From positions 434,001-498,000 of the forward strand of contig NZ_SUUH01000002.1 of assembly GCF_015062615.1 (NCBI RefSeq): a stretch of 64,000 bases of DNA, given 5' to 3'. The notes beneath the pieces are model-generated. The model ran no database searches, was not told where the DNA came from, and was given only the letters and a program-made list of their open reading frames with translations. The stretch comes from Denitrobacterium detoxificans (GTDB lineage: Bacteria > Actinomycetota > Coriobacteriia > Coriobacteriales > Eggerthellaceae). Within the stretch, counting starts at the first letter, position 1. The number at the start of each line of letters is the position of its first letter. Positions 1 to 8,963 of the stretch are shown here, in pieces. The translations under genes were made by a program, and so were the position numbers.

Positions 1-1650
1 CTGGTTGCTTGCGTGCTTACTATTCTGTCGTTGATTGCGTCCAGCGAATACATCTATGATGCCGATGTCGAATCGGTGCAGACGTCCTTTGCTAGGGGCT
101 GGACCGACGAAGGCGGGAATCTCGTTGACCTTTCCATGCTTGGCGCCGCAAATCTATCCGACGGCGATAACGTTATACTTCACAACAGGCTTCCGTACGA
201 GCTGAATCCAGGCTCCGAGCTTATCTTCTGTAGCTGCAATACGAATTTCATCGTGTACGTGAACGGGGAAGAGGTTTATAGCTTCCAGCCGGAACGTTCT
301 CCGTTGGTGGGCCATAACTACGGGTACGCGTTTCACTTCATCGACCTGCCCCAGTCCGTTGCGGGTACGGAAGTCGTCATCTACGTGAATGGCATGTATG
401 CCGACAATTCGTCGGAGTTCAAGGCCATGGAAATATCCTCGGCGAATGATTACGTGCATCGTCATTTCCTGCGTGGCGTACCCCTGGGTGTCGTGTGCCT
501 TGCCGTGGTCTTTCTTGGGTCGGTTCTCATTGGCATGCACTTCTACCTGCGAAATATCGGTCACATTGCCTTCAACCTGGCATCCCTTGGCCTGTTCAGC
601 GTTATTATGGGCGTGTGGGCTGCCATGCATACGCTCATCCCGTACCTGCTTGCGGGCGGCATTCAGCTGTGGCGCGTCATCGATTGCTACAGCCTGATCT
701 TCGCGCCGTACCTGCTCGTGGCTTTCGCCGATTCCCTTATGGTGAAGCGTCGCAAGCGCTACGTCTGGGCGTCGTTTTCCGTTGCCATGGCATTGACTAT
801 CGCAGCGTTCGTTTTGAACCTGGCGGACATACTCGACATCCACTACACCATGCATGCCGTGCGTGTGGCCATGCTCCTGCAGGCTGCCCTGGCCATCTAC
901 ATGATCGCCTCTACCGTTCGCCTGCAGCGGAGCGCGGGTCACTACGTGCGCCATGGTTCCGTCATTAATGCACTCGTGGTGTTCATCGCCGCTTCGGTCG
1001 TCGACCTCGTGGCGTACATGTACGTTCGCTTTTCGTTCTACACTCCGGGCATGTTCGCATCCCTCGGCTTGCTCGTGGCTCTTCTCATCGTGTACATGCA
1101 CATCGGCAAGATCGTGAAGAGCGATGCCGTAAGCGCCAGCCAGATCGACGAGATTCGCAACCTCGCCGTTACCGATGCGCTTACGGGCATTGGCAACGTG
1201 CGTGCGTGGAACGACGCCAAGGAAGAGCTGCAGAGCATGTTCGAATCGGGGCAGCTGGAAGACGCTGCGGTCTGCATGCTTGACGTGAACAACCTGAAGA
1301 ACGTCAACGATACGCTGGGCCACGAGGCGGGCGATCGCTACATATGCGTTGCCGTCGATTGTATCAACCGTACGTTTGGCAAGTTCGGCGGGTGCTATCG
1401 CAAGGGTGGCGACGAATTCACGGCCGTCATCTGCACGTCCGATCCCGCTGCCGATTTCCGCGAGTGCCTGGTGGGCCTAAACGAGCTGCTCGACGAGTTC
1501 AATGCGGGGGAGGGAGCACCCCTTCCCATGCGCATTGCCGTTGGGTCGGCAAGCGTGAAGGAGCATGGTTCGTTCGAGGCTGCCGAAATCGTCGCCGACG
1601 AGAGCATGTACGCCCACAAGTCGTCTATGAAGGATGCGCGGCCTGCTTAG
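1..1650 (+). CDS. Membrane-bound GGDEF diguanylate cyclase (5' end outside window)
   Basis: The reading frame is open from base 1, so the true start lies upstream. A GTG at 13 is in frame but falls inside the first hydrophobic segment. The visible part has an N-terminal hydrophobic stretch, an extracytoplasmic region of about 130 residues, about seven hydrophobic segments (codons starting near 460-1100), and a C-terminal GGDEF domain. The GGDEF motif is intact at 1405-1419, after the usual DVNNLKNVND and LGHEAGD blocks. This predicts synthesis of cyclic di-GMP from two GTP at the membrane, with the outer domain as sensor. The RxxD inhibitory site expected five residues before GGDEF is absent. 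The layout resembles 7TMR-DISM sensor proteins, but I cannot name the ligand. No EAL domain is present. The gene stands alone before the rimP promoter. Confidence 0.85.
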   Translation: MVACVLTILSLIASSEYIYDADVESVQTSFARGWTDEGGNLVDLSMLGAANLSDGDNVILHNRLPYELNPGSELIFCSCNTNFIVYVNGEEVYSFQPERSPLVGHNYGYAFHFIDLPQSVAGTEVVIYVNGMYADNSSEFKAMEISSANDYVHRHFLRGVPLGVVCLAVVFLGSVLIGMHFYLRNIGHIAFNLASLGLFSVIMGVWAAMHTLIPYLLAGGIQLWRVIDCYSLIFAPYLLVAFADSLMVKRRKRYVWASFSVAMALTIAAFVLNLADILDIHYTMHAVRVAMLLQAALAIYMIASTVRLQRSAGHYVRHGSVINALVVFIAASVVDLVAYMYVRFSFYTPGMFASLGLLVALLIVYMHIGKIVKSDAVSASQIDEIRNLAVTDALTGIGNVRAWNDAKEELQSMFESGQLEDAAVCMLDVNNLKNVNDTLGHEAGDRYICVAVDCINRTFGKFGGCYRKGGDEFTAVICTSDPAADFRECLVGLNELLDEFNAGEGAPLPMRIAVGSASVKEHGSFEAAEIVADESMYAHKSSMKDARPA

Positions 1651-1686
1651 CCCGCTGGGGCAATTTGTGGTGAAACCTCCATGGCA

Positions 1687-1716
1687 TTGGCAAATTGATT
1701 CCAATGTGGTATAAAT
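1687..1716 (+). promoter_or_regulatory. Predicted sigma-70-type promoter of the rimP-infB operon
   Basis: TTGGCA (1687-1692) and TATAAA (1710-1715) are separated by exactly 17 bases, close to consensus. The site lies in the only gap upstream of rimP, so transcription should begin near 1722, about 100 bases before the rimP start. Start-site mapping is not available here. Confidence 0.7.
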
Positions 1717-1762
1717 ATTCGAGTTTGCGATAAGTCGCATACGGAATACTTTCGGAATGTTG

Positions 1763-1794
1763 GAAAGTGGGATTCGTCCCGCTTTCTTCTTTTC
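1763..1794 (+). terminator. Intrinsic terminator or attenuator in the rimP leader
   Basis: The arms GAAAGTGGGA (1763-1772) and TCCCGCTTTC (1777-1786) pair over 10 bp, with one G-U pair, around a TTCG tetraloop. A T-rich tract follows at 1787-1793. It lies between the predicted promoter (1687-1715) and the rimP ribosome-binding site (1812-1819). It could therefore attenuate the operon rather than only end the upstream gene. It is also placed to stop readthrough from the GGDEF gene. Confidence 0.65.
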
Positions 1795-1824
1795 TAGGGC
1801 GATAAACGATCAGGAGGTGCGAAC

Positions 1825-2295
1825 GTGCTCACGCGAAAGGAAGAAACGCTGCTCGAGGCGCTCGAGCCTGCTGCTACCCAGGCGGGCATCGAGATCGTTA
1901 CCGTGGAAGTGGCGGGCGCCAAGAAGGCTCCCACCATCAAGGTGTACATCGATACGCCTTCCGGTGTCGGTTTCGACCAGCTGGCGGCTGCCCAGAAGTG
2001 GATTGGCGCCATCATGGACGACATCGATCCGTTCCCCGGTGCCTACACCCTCGAAGTAAGCTCCCCGGGCATCGACCGCCCGTTGCGCACGCCCGAGCAT
2101 TTCACCAAGTTCGCGGGCGAAGACGTCCTCATCACCTGCCGCGGCCCCGTTTCCGGCCGCTCCAAGTGGACGGGCGTGCTCCGCGGCTTCCAGGATGGCT
2201 CGGTTATCGTAGAAGCGGAAGGCGAGTCCGTCTCCATTCCGCTGGAAGACATCAAACGTGCCCGCGTAAAGGGCAAAATCGATTTCAACGCATAG
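1825..2295 (+). CDS. rimP: Ribosome maturation factor RimP
   Basis: This 156-residue protein matches RimP, which assists late maturation of the 30S subunit in the cytoplasm. It has the N-terminal domain with the VEVAGAKKAPTIKVYID strand region, then the VSSPGIDRPL motif, and a C-terminal SH3-like domain ending in RARVKGKIDF. The start is GTG at 1825, supported by a strong AGGAGGTG at 1812-1819. It is the first gene of the rimP-nusA-ylxR-infB operon, an order widespread in bacteria. Length is normal for the family. Confidence 0.95.
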   Translation: MLTRKEETLLEALEPAATQAGIEIVTVEVAGAKKAPTIKVYIDTPSGVGFDQLAAAQKWIGAIMDDIDPFPGAYTLEVSSPGIDRPLRTPEHFTKFAGEDVLITCRGPVSGRSKWTGVLRGFQDGSVIVEAEGESVSIPLEDIKRARVKGKIDFNA

Positions 2296-2313
2296 AGGAA
2301 AGGACGAACGGCT

Positions 2314-3525
2314 ATGGCAAGTTCAGAGCTGATTGAAGCGTTGCAGATGCTCGCTCACGAGCGAAAGATCGATGAGTTCTATCTTATCGAGCGTCTGGAA
2401 GCTTCGCTCGCGAAAAGCTATCAGCATATCCTCGACCTGGAATGGGACGCTCGCGTCACCATCGACCGCAACTCCGGCAAGATCTACGTGTACGAGCTCG
2501 TGCCCGTAGGCGAGCCCGATGAGGAAACCGGCGAATACACCGAGTTCGAAGAGCGCGACGTCACGCCTCACGACGTGAGCCGCATTGCCGCCCAGAACGC
2601 CAAGAGCGTCATCTCCACGCTCGTGCGCGAGGCTGGCCGTCAGACCATCTACGAAGAGTTCAGCAAGCGCGTGGGCGACCTGGTCACCGGTACCGTACTG
2701 CAGGGCACGCCCGATTTCACGATCATCAAGATTCGCGATGGCGTGGAAGCGGAACTGCCGCATTACGACAAGACGCGTTATCCCAACGAGCGCAACGAGC
2801 GCCCGAAGAACGAGCGCTATCGTCACAACCAGCGCCTGAAGACGCTCATCATCGAAGTGCGCAACCCGAACTCCGAAGACGTGAAGGCCCGTGGCGAGCA
2901 GGCTCGTCCGTCCATCGTGGTGTCCCGTACCCATCCCGACCTCATTCGTCGCCTGTTCGAGATCGAAGTTCCCGAAATCTACGACGGCGTGGTGGAAATC
3001 AAGTCCATCGCCCGCGAGCCTGGTGCTCGTTCCAAGGTGGCCGTGTACAGCCGCGAGGCTAACCTCGACCCGGTAGGCGCTTGCGTTGGCCCCCGTGGCA
3101 GCCGCGTGCGCATGGTGGTCGAAGAGCTGCGCAACGAGCGCGTCGACGTCATCCAGTGGAGCGAAGACCCGGCCGTGTACGTGCGTAACGCCCTTTCCCC
3201 GGCGCGCGTTTCCCACGTGGAAATCGACGAGGAAACCCAGTACGCCACCGTGGTCGTTCCCGACGACCAGCTTTCCCTGGCCATTGGCAAGGAAGGCCAG
3301 AACGCCCGTCTGGCTGCGCGCCTCACGGGTTGGCACATCGATATCAAGTCCGCTTCCTTTGCAGGTTCGCCTGCGCCGGTCGACAACGTGCTCATCGACG
3401 AAGACGTCGCTGAAGACGAAGATGGCCTGTGCGAATATGTAAGCCCCGATGGCGTTCGCTGCCGCAACCATGCCCGTCCGGGCAGCCACTTCTGCGGCAT
3501 CCACGCTTCGCAGTCGGAAGAGTAG
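2314..3525 (+). CDS. nusA: Transcription termination/antitermination factor NusA with Cys/His tail
   Basis: This 403-residue protein is NusA, an RNA polymerase-binding factor that modulates pausing, termination and antitermination. In order it has the N-terminal polymerase-binding domain, an S1 RNA-binding domain (about residues 135-200) and paired KH domains (about 230-345, with VGACVGPRGSRV and LAIGKEGQNARLAARL). No acidic repeats of E. coli type are present. After the KH domains comes an acidic linker, then a compact tail with Cys373, Cys383, Cys394 and His397 (C-x9-C-x10-C-x2-H), spaced like small zinc-binding motifs. The start is ATG at 2314 after GAGGAAAGGA. It follows rimP by 18 bases and precedes ylxR by 12. 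Confidence 0.96.
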   Translation: MASSELIEALQMLAHERKIDEFYLIERLEASLAKSYQHILDLEWDARVTIDRNSGKIYVYELVPVGEPDEETGEYTEFEERDVTPHDVSRIAAQNAKSVISTLVREAGRQTIYEEFSKRVGDLVTGTVLQGTPDFTIIKIRDGVEAELPHYDKTRYPNERNERPKNERYRHNQRLKTLIIEVRNPNSEDVKARGEQARPSIVVSRTHPDLIRRLFEIEVPEIYDGVVEIKSIAREPGARSKVAVYSREANLDPVGACVGPRGSRVRMVVEELRNERVDVIQWSEDPAVYVRNALSPARVSHVEIDEETQYATVVVPDDQLSLAIGKEGQNARLAARLTGWHIDIKSASFAGSPAPVDNVLIDEDVAEDEDGLCEYVSPDGVRCRNHARPGSHFCGIHASQSEE

Positions 3526-3537
3526 GCGGAAGCACCT

Positions 3538-3843
3538 ATGGGGCAGAACGGCAACATGCAAACGGCCGGCGCAAAGCGCGTGCGCACCTGCATTGCCTGC
3601 GGTGCGCAGCAGGGAAAGAATTCCCTCTATCGCGTTGTGCGTTCTCCGGAGGGGGCCGTCTCGTTCGACGCAACGGGGCGTGCTTCCGGCCGCGGTGCCT
3701 ATGTCTGTTCTGCCGCATGTCTTGATCGGGCATGCAAGACCAAGCGGTTAGATCGTGCGTTGAAGATGAAAGTGTCCGATCAAGATCTCGCGCGCGTTGT
3801 CGCCGATATGCGCGACGCGATTTCGCGGTCTGAAGTAATGTAA
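3538..3843 (+). CDS. ylxR: YlxR family (DUF448) RNA-binding protein
   Basis: This 101-residue protein has the YlxR signature: RTCIACGAQQGKNSLYRVVR near the N-terminus, then GRGAYVCSAACLDRA. In other bacteria the family is a small nucleoid-associated or RNase P-binding protein acting on RNA. Its place between nusA and infB is the conserved one. The Cys residues (CxxC and a later CxxxC) may bind metal. The start is ATG at 3538, with the sequence GGCGGAAG upstream. Confidence 0.9.
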   Translation: MGQNGNMQTAGAKRVRTCIACGAQQGKNSLYRVVRSPEGAVSFDATGRASGRGAYVCSAACLDRACKTKRLDRALKMKVSDQDLARVVADMRDAISRSEVM

Positions 3844-3852
3844 GGAGAACGA

Positions 3853-6615
3853 ATGGCAATTATGCGCGTACATGAGCTGGCGAAAGAGCTGAACATGACC
3901 AGTAAGGAACTGCTCGATCGCCTCGCCGAAATGAAAATTCCGGCCAAGAGCCACGCGAGCGTTCTCAACGATGCCTACGTCGACAAGATTCGCAAGAACC
4001 TTGCGCCCGAACTGAAGGAGCGCGCGGGCATCATCGACGACGAGGAAGCTCGCAAGCTTGCCGAGGAAAAGGCCGAAGCCGAAGCCAAGAAGGCCGAGGA
4101 AGAGGCCGAGCGTCGTGCTGCTGTGGAAGCGGAACGCGCACAGCGCGAAGCCGAGCGCGCCAAGCGTAAGCAGCAGGCGGCAGAATCCGAAGAAGATGCC
4201 GAAGAGGCCCAAGCCGACCAGGCTCCGGCAGTGAAGCGTCCGCCTTCGCCCTATGCGAACCTGGCGGAGCAGATTGCCGCCGAGAAGGAGCGCGTTGCGC
4301 GCGAGGCCGCCGAAGCCAAGGCCCGTGCCCGCATGGCCGCCGTTAAGCGCGACGTTGCGAAGAAGCAGGCCGTGGAACAGCGTCTGCATGCCTCTCGCAG
4401 CAAGTCTTCCCACAAGTCCGCGGAACAGGCTGCTGCCCCCAAGGCTCCGGCTCGTACCGTTCCCACCACCTCCAGCCGCTTCGATTCGCTGCTTTCTCAG
4501 ATCGAAAGCGAAAAGCAGCGTCTCCAGCAGAGCAAGCAGGAAGCTGCCGCCCGTGCCAAGGCTGCTCGCGGCAATGCTCCCGCGCGTGGCAAGAAGGGCC
4601 GCCACAGCGGCCACACCTTCGAGCCCGATGTACCCGAATTGGCTGGTCAGCAGGTTGAATCCGGTGAAGATCGCTACGCTCAGATGGCGGTAAAGGCCGA
4701 AAAGCTGCAGCGTGACAAGGTGCTTTCCGAAGCACGTGCTGCCGTTGCCGCTGCTAGCCACGAGGGCGAGGGCCGTCGCCGCAAGCGCAAGGAAAAGCGT
4801 CAGGCGGAAGCCCGCGAGCGCGCCGAGATGGAAGCCATTCAGAAGGGCCTCGATCCCAGCCTGGTGCTCGACGATTCCGTCATCGAGATTCCCCAGGGCG
4901 CTACGGTGCAGAAGTTTGCCGAGCTGCTGGGCGTTGCCCCCAACGACGTCATCAAGCGTCTGTTCATGCTGGGCCAGGTGCTCACGCTCACACAGAGCAT
5001 GTCCGACGATCTTATCGAGCTCATTTCCGATGACATGGGCCGCAAGGTGCGCGTTGTGAACCCCGAGGAAGAATACGCCGTCGTGTACAACGACAGCGAG
5101 GAAGACCTGAAGCCGCGTCCGCCGGTAGTTACCGTCATGGGTCACGTCGACCACGGCAAGACGAGCCTGCTCGATGCCATCCGCGAGACGGGCGTTGCCG
5201 AGCGCGAGGCTGGCGGCATCACGCAGGCCATCGGCGCTTCGGTGGTCGACCTCAACGGCCGTCAGGTTACCTTCATCGACACCCCTGGTCACGAGGCGTT
5301 TACCGCTATGCGTGCCCGCGGCGCCAGCATCACCGACGTTGTCGTTCTGGTTGTTGCCGCCGACGACGGCGTCATGCCGCAGACGGTCGAGGCAATCAAC
5401 CACGCCAAGGCCGCCGACGTGCCCATCGTGGTTGCCGTGAACAAGATCGACAAGCCCGGTGCCACGCCCGACCGCGTGCGTCAGGAGCTCACCGAATATG
5501 GCATCATCCCCGAGGAATGGGGCGGCAAGAACATGTTCGTCGACGTGTCGGCCAAGAAGCGCCTGCATATCGACGACCTGCTGGAAACCATTCTGCTCCA
5601 GGCCGACGTTCTGGAATTGAAGGCCAACCCGAATGCCGACGCCAGTGGCTACGTCATCGAGTCGAAGCTCGACAAGGGCCGTGGTCCCGTGGCCACCGTG
5701 CTTGTTGCCCGTGGTACGCTGCATCCCGGCGACACCGTGGTTGCCGGCACCAGCTATGGCCGCGTGCGCGCCCTCATCGACCCGCGTGGCGAGCATCGCG
5801 ACGAGGCGCATCCCGCCGACCCGGTCGAGATCCTGGGCCTGAACAGCGTTGCCACTGCCGGTGACGAGTTCCGCGTGTTCGAAGACGAGCGTGACGCCCG
5901 CAAGCTGGCCGAGGAACGCGCTCTGCGCAAGCGCCTGAAGCAGCAGGAAGCTTCCCACATGTCGCTGGACGACCTGTTCAACCGTATCGAGGAAGGCAAG
6001 ACGACCGACCTGAACCTGGTTGTGAAGGCCGACGTCGACGGCTCCATCGAGGCCCTGCGTGGCGCCTTCGACAAGATGGACCAGTCGGAAGTAAAGATCA
6101 ACATCATCCATGCTGCCGTTGGTGGCATCACCGAGACCGACGTCACGCTGGCTGCCGCCTCCGACGCCATCATCATCGGCTTCAACGTGCGCCCCATGGG
6201 CAAGAGCAAGCAGATGGCGGAAAAGGAAAAGGTCGACATTCGCCTGTATCGCGTTATCTACCAGGCTATCGAAGACATCAACGCCGCTCGCGTTGGTCTG
6301 CTTTCGCCCGATATCGTGGAAAAGGACACGGGCATCGTGGAAGTTCGCGAGACGTTTAAGGTTCCCAAGGTGGGCACCATCGCCGGCGCCTACGTTATGG
6401 AAGGCGAGATCAGCCGCGACGACCGCGTGCGCATCGTGCGTGACGGTACGGTTGTCTACGAAGGCACCATCGCCAGCTTGCGTCGCTTCAAGGACGACGT
6501 CAAGAGCGTGCGTTCGGGCTACGAATGCGGCATTGGCATCGACGGCTACCAGGACATCAAGGTGGGCGACACCATCGAAGGCTACAAGACGGTGGAAGTG
6601 GAGCGTACCGAGTAA
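3853..6615 (+). CDS. infB: Translation initiation factor IF-2
   Basis: This 920-residue GTPase places initiator fMet-tRNA on the 30S subunit and promotes subunit joining. It has an N-terminal IF2_N domain (residues 1-50), a long Ala/Glu/Lys-rich linker (about 55-330), a second IF2_N-like segment, then the G domain with GHVDHGKT at 430-437, DTPGHEAF and NKIDKPG. Domain II and the C-terminal fMet-tRNA-binding region follow. The long charged linker is common in high-GC Gram-positives. The start is ATG at 3853 after AAGGAGAA. Its stop overlaps the rbfA start (TAATG), which indicates translational coupling. Confidence 0.97.
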   Translation: MAIMRVHELAKELNMTSKELLDRLAEMKIPAKSHASVLNDAYVDKIRKNLAPELKERAGIIDDEEARKLAEEKAEAEAKKAEEEAERRAAVEAERAQREAERAKRKQQAAESEEDAEEAQADQAPAVKRPPSPYANLAEQIAAEKERVAREAAEAKARARMAAVKRDVAKKQAVEQRLHASRSKSSHKSAEQAAAPKAPARTVPTTSSRFDSLLSQIESEKQRLQQSKQEAAARAKAARGNAPARGKKGRHSGHTFEPDVPELAGQQVESGEDRYAQMAVKAEKLQRDKVLSEARAAVAAASHEGEGRRRKRKEKRQAEARERAEMEAIQKGLDPSLVLDDSVIEIPQGATVQKFAELLGVAPNDVIKRLFMLGQVLTLTQSMSDDLIELISDDMGRKVRVVNPEEEYAVVYNDSEEDLKPRPPVVTVMGHVDHGKTSLLDAIRETGVAEREAGGITQAIGASVVDLNGRQVTFIDTPGHEAFTAMRARGASITDVVVLVVAADDGVMPQTVEAINHAKAADVPIVVAVNKIDKPGATPDRVRQELTEYGIIPEEWGGKNMFVDVSAKKRLHIDDLLETILLQADVLELKANPNADASGYVIESKLDKGRGPVATVLVARGTLHPGDTVVAGTSYGRVRALIDPRGEHRDEAHPADPVEILGLNSVATAGDEFRVFEDERDARKLAEERALRKRLKQQEASHMSLDDLFNRIEEGKTTDLNLVVKADVDGSIEALRGAFDKMDQSEVKINIIHAAVGGITETDVTLAAASDAIIIGFNVRPMGKSKQMAEKEKVDIRLYRVIYQAIEDINAARVGLLSPDIVEKDTGIVEVRETFKVPKVGTIAGAYVMEGEISRDDRVRIVRDGTVVYEGTIASLRRFKDDVKSVRSGYECGIGIDGYQDIKVGDTIEGYKTVEVERTE

Positions 6616-6974
6616 TGAAGCAGGGTAGTTCTTCTCGCAAGGTAAACGAGCAAGCGCGCGAGGTCATCGCCAGCGCGCTGCTCTTCGACATCTCCGACCC
6701 GCGTCTGTCGCTGGTCACCATTACGGGCTGCGAAGTCAGCTTCGACCGCAGCGTGTGCAACGTGTACTACACGGCAAGCTCTTCGGAATACGAAAGCGTT
6801 GCCGCCGCGTTCGAGGGCGCCAAGGGCCGCATTCGCTCGCTTATGGCGAAGCGTCTGTCCTGGCGCGTTGCGCCCGAGCTGCGCTTCATCCTCGATGCTA
6901 GCGTCGACGAGGCCGAGCGCATCGAAAGCGCCCTGCTTCGCGAGGCCAAGAGGAGCGGTGGAAGCGTTGACTAG
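6615..6974 (+). CDS. rbfA: 30S ribosome-binding factor RbfA
   Basis: This 119-residue KH-like protein matches RbfA, which binds the pre-30S subunit and helps mature the 5' end of 16S rRNA. Visible family blocks are KVNEQAREVIASALLFDISDP near the start, VTITGCEVS in the middle, and VAPELRFILDASVDEAERIE near the end. The start is ATG at 6615, overlapping the infB stop by one base. The start of the next gene lies inside its last codons. Confidence 0.95.
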   Translation: MKQGSSSRKVNEQAREVIASALLFDISDPRLSLVTITGCEVSFDRSVCNVYYTASSSEYESVAAAFEGAKGRIRSLMAKRLSWRVAPELRFILDASVDEAERIESALLREAKRSGGSVD

Positions 6975-7941
6975 CGAGTTCGGTAGCCTGGAAGGCGTGG
7001 CGTCTGCGCTGCTCGAAGCGCAGAGCCTCGTCATCTGCGGCCATATTAGCCCCGATGGCGATTGCATTGGCTCGCAGCTGGGCCTGGCGCATGCGCTGCG
7101 TTCCCTTGGCAAGCAGGTTACGTGCCTGCTGGCTCACGACGAGCCCATTGACTACGGCCTGCGCTTCCTTCCGGGCGCTTCCGAATTGGTTCCCGCATCC
7201 CAGTTTCAGGGCAGCTTCGACACGTTCGTCACGGTCGACGTGCCCGCCGCCGCCCGGTTGGGCGAAGACGCCGCCGCTCTACATGCCGGTGCCTCCCATA
7301 CCGTCACAGTCGACCATCATCTCTTCAAGACGCCGCTTTCCCAGGCGTATTACGTCGATTCGCAGGCTCCATCCTGCTCCATGATCATCTGGCAGCTCGT
7401 CGAGCTGCTGGGTGCTCCGCTCACGCCCGAAGTGGCCCTGTGCTGCTACACGGGCTTGGTTACCGATACGGGTGGCTTCAGCTTCCAGAATACCAACGCG
7501 CAGGCACTTCGCCTGGCGGCTGGCATGGTGGAAGCGGGTGCGCGTCCCGATTTGGTCGCGCGCGAAGTCTTCCAGAATCGCAGCCTTGCCTCGCTCGAGC
7601 TGCAGAAGGTCATGCTCAGCCGTATGTCCCTTTCGGAAGACGGCGTTTCGGCAATCAGCTACCTTACCCTTTCCGACTTCCAAGAGCTTGGCGCCGTGAA
7701 GGCCGATGCCGAGCCCCTTATTAACGTTCTTCGTTCCGTGCGTGGCATTCGCGTGGCATGCATCCTGCGCGAGCAGGAAGATTGCGTGCGCGGCAGTCTG
7801 CGCGCGAAGGACGATACCGACGTTGCTAGCATTGCGAATCGTCTTGGTGGCGGTGGCCATCGTGCGGCTGCTGGCTTCACGTTCCATGGCACGCTTGCGC
7901 AGGCGCGCGAAGCGGTTGCCGCCGAGCTTGCCGCCCTGTAG
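6967..7941 (+). CDS. nrnA: DHH-family phosphoesterase, NrnA-like oligoribonuclease/pAp phosphatase
   Basis: The protein has about 324 residues and the DHH-DHHA1 architecture of NrnA. NrnA degrades short RNAs to mononucleotides and removes the 3' phosphate of pAp. Metal-binding motifs are visible: GHISPDGDCIGSQLGL, then VDHH, with the DHHA1 motif GGGGHRAAAGF near the C-terminus. The start is uncertain: TTG at 6967 overlaps the rbfA stop by 8 bases, and GTG at 6958 is an in-frame alternative very close to AGGAG (6951-6955). Its place between rbfA and truB is common in Gram-positive bacteria. Confidence 0.88.
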   Translation: MTSEFGSLEGVASALLEAQSLVICGHISPDGDCIGSQLGLAHALRSLGKQVTCLLAHDEPIDYGLRFLPGASELVPASQFQGSFDTFVTVDVPAAARLGEDAAALHAGASHTVTVDHHLFKTPLSQAYYVDSQAPSCSMIIWQLVELLGAPLTPEVALCCYTGLVTDTGGFSFQNTNAQALRLAAGMVEAGARPDLVAREVFQNRSLASLELQKVMLSRMSLSEDGVSAISYLTLSDFQELGAVKADAEPLINVLRSVRGIRVACILREQEDCVRGSLRAKDDTDVASIANRLGGGGHRAAAGFTFHGTLAQAREAVAAELAAL

Positions 7942-7949
7942 GTCCCGCC

Positions 7950-8963
7950 ATGGCTAAGCGTAGTTCTACGGGGTATTCCTTTGTCGTGGGCATCGACAAG
8001 CCCGCGGGCATGTCGTCCCACGATGTCGTAAATCGTTGCCGCCGCATCTACGGCGAGCGACGCATTGGCCATACGGGCACGCTCGACCCTGCGGCTACTG
8101 GTGCGCTCATCATCTGCGTGGGCCCTGCCACGCGCTTGGATCGATTCCTTACCGCGCACGACAAGACGTACGAGTTCTCGGTCGTCTTTGGTACGGCAAC
8201 CGATACCGACGACGCGGAAGGCCAGGTCACGAAGACGCTTTCTGTTCCTAGCCAGGCGTACGACGAGCTGCATGCGCGCGAAGTCGTAGCGGGCCTGGTG
8301 GGCAAGCACAAGCAGCTTCCGCCCGTGTATTCCGCCATCAAGGTGAATGGCAAGAAGGCCTACGAGGAAGCGCGTCGCGGCAACATCATCGAATTGCAGC
8401 CGCGTGATATTGAAATCTACGAGGCCCAGCTCATTGGTTTCGAGCTATGCGGGGACGTCCCCGTGTGGCAGGTACGTGCCAGCGTTTCCGCGGGTACGTA
8501 CATTCGCTCCATAGCCCGCGACCTGGGGTCCTCCATGGGTACGTGCGCCCATGTTGGCTACCTGCGTCGAACGTGCACGGGTTTGCTCGACGTGGAATCG
8601 TGCGTTTCGCTCGAGGCGCTCGAGCGCGACCCGTTTGGAAGCCTGCTCGATCCGGTGAAGCTCATGGAGCGTCGGTTCGTGTTCGCGCGCGGCTCTCTGC
8701 AGCGCGATGTCGAATGCGGGCGTCCTCTTCCTGTTGCGGACCTGCCGCTCTTTGCCTACGATACCAAGGTGCGTCAGCAGATGGCGCTTTGCGGGTGCAC
8801 GAGCGGTGTGCATCCGGCCGATGGGCCGCTGTTCGACGGTGAGGAAGTATGCATCGTCGTCGGCGATACGCTCAAGGCCATGTATTCGTACGACGCTGCA
8901 AGCGATTCCCTGAAATCGTGTTGCGGCTTTGCGGTGGGGGTGAAACGTGGCTCCGATATATAG
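7950..8963 (+). CDS. truB: tRNA pseudouridine(55) synthase TruB
   Basis: This 337-residue protein makes pseudouridine 55 in the T loop of tRNAs. The catalytic motif HTGTLDPAATGALI is present, with the GIDKPAGMSSHDVV block before it, and the later AGTYIRSIARDLG segment. The C-terminal part (after about residue 240) is longer than in short TruB forms and may be a PUA-like extension. The start is ATG at 7950. It overlaps ribF by 17 bases. Confidence 0.95.
   Translation: MAKRSSTGYSFVVGIDKPAGMSSHDVVNRCRRIYGERRIGHTGTLDPAATGALIICVGPATRLDRFLTAHDKTYEFSVVFGTATDTDDAEGQVTKTLSVPSQAYDELHAREVVAGLVGKHKQLPPVYSAIKVNGKKAYEEARRGNIIELQPRDIEIYEAQLIGFELCGDVPVWQVRASVSAGTYIRSIARDLGSSMGTCAHVGYLRRTCTGLLDVESCVSLEALERDPFGSLLDPVKLMERRFVFARGSLQRDVECGRPLPVADLPLFAYDTKVRQQMALCGCTSGVHPADGPLFDGEEVCIVVGDTLKAMYSYDAASDSLKSCCGFAVGVKRGSDI

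Noticed and set aside
3748..6111. Long minus-strand open frame of 787 codons opposite infB
   Set aside because: It is antisense to a certain IF-2 gene, is rich in His, Leu and Gly from reversed high-GC codons, and matches no family.
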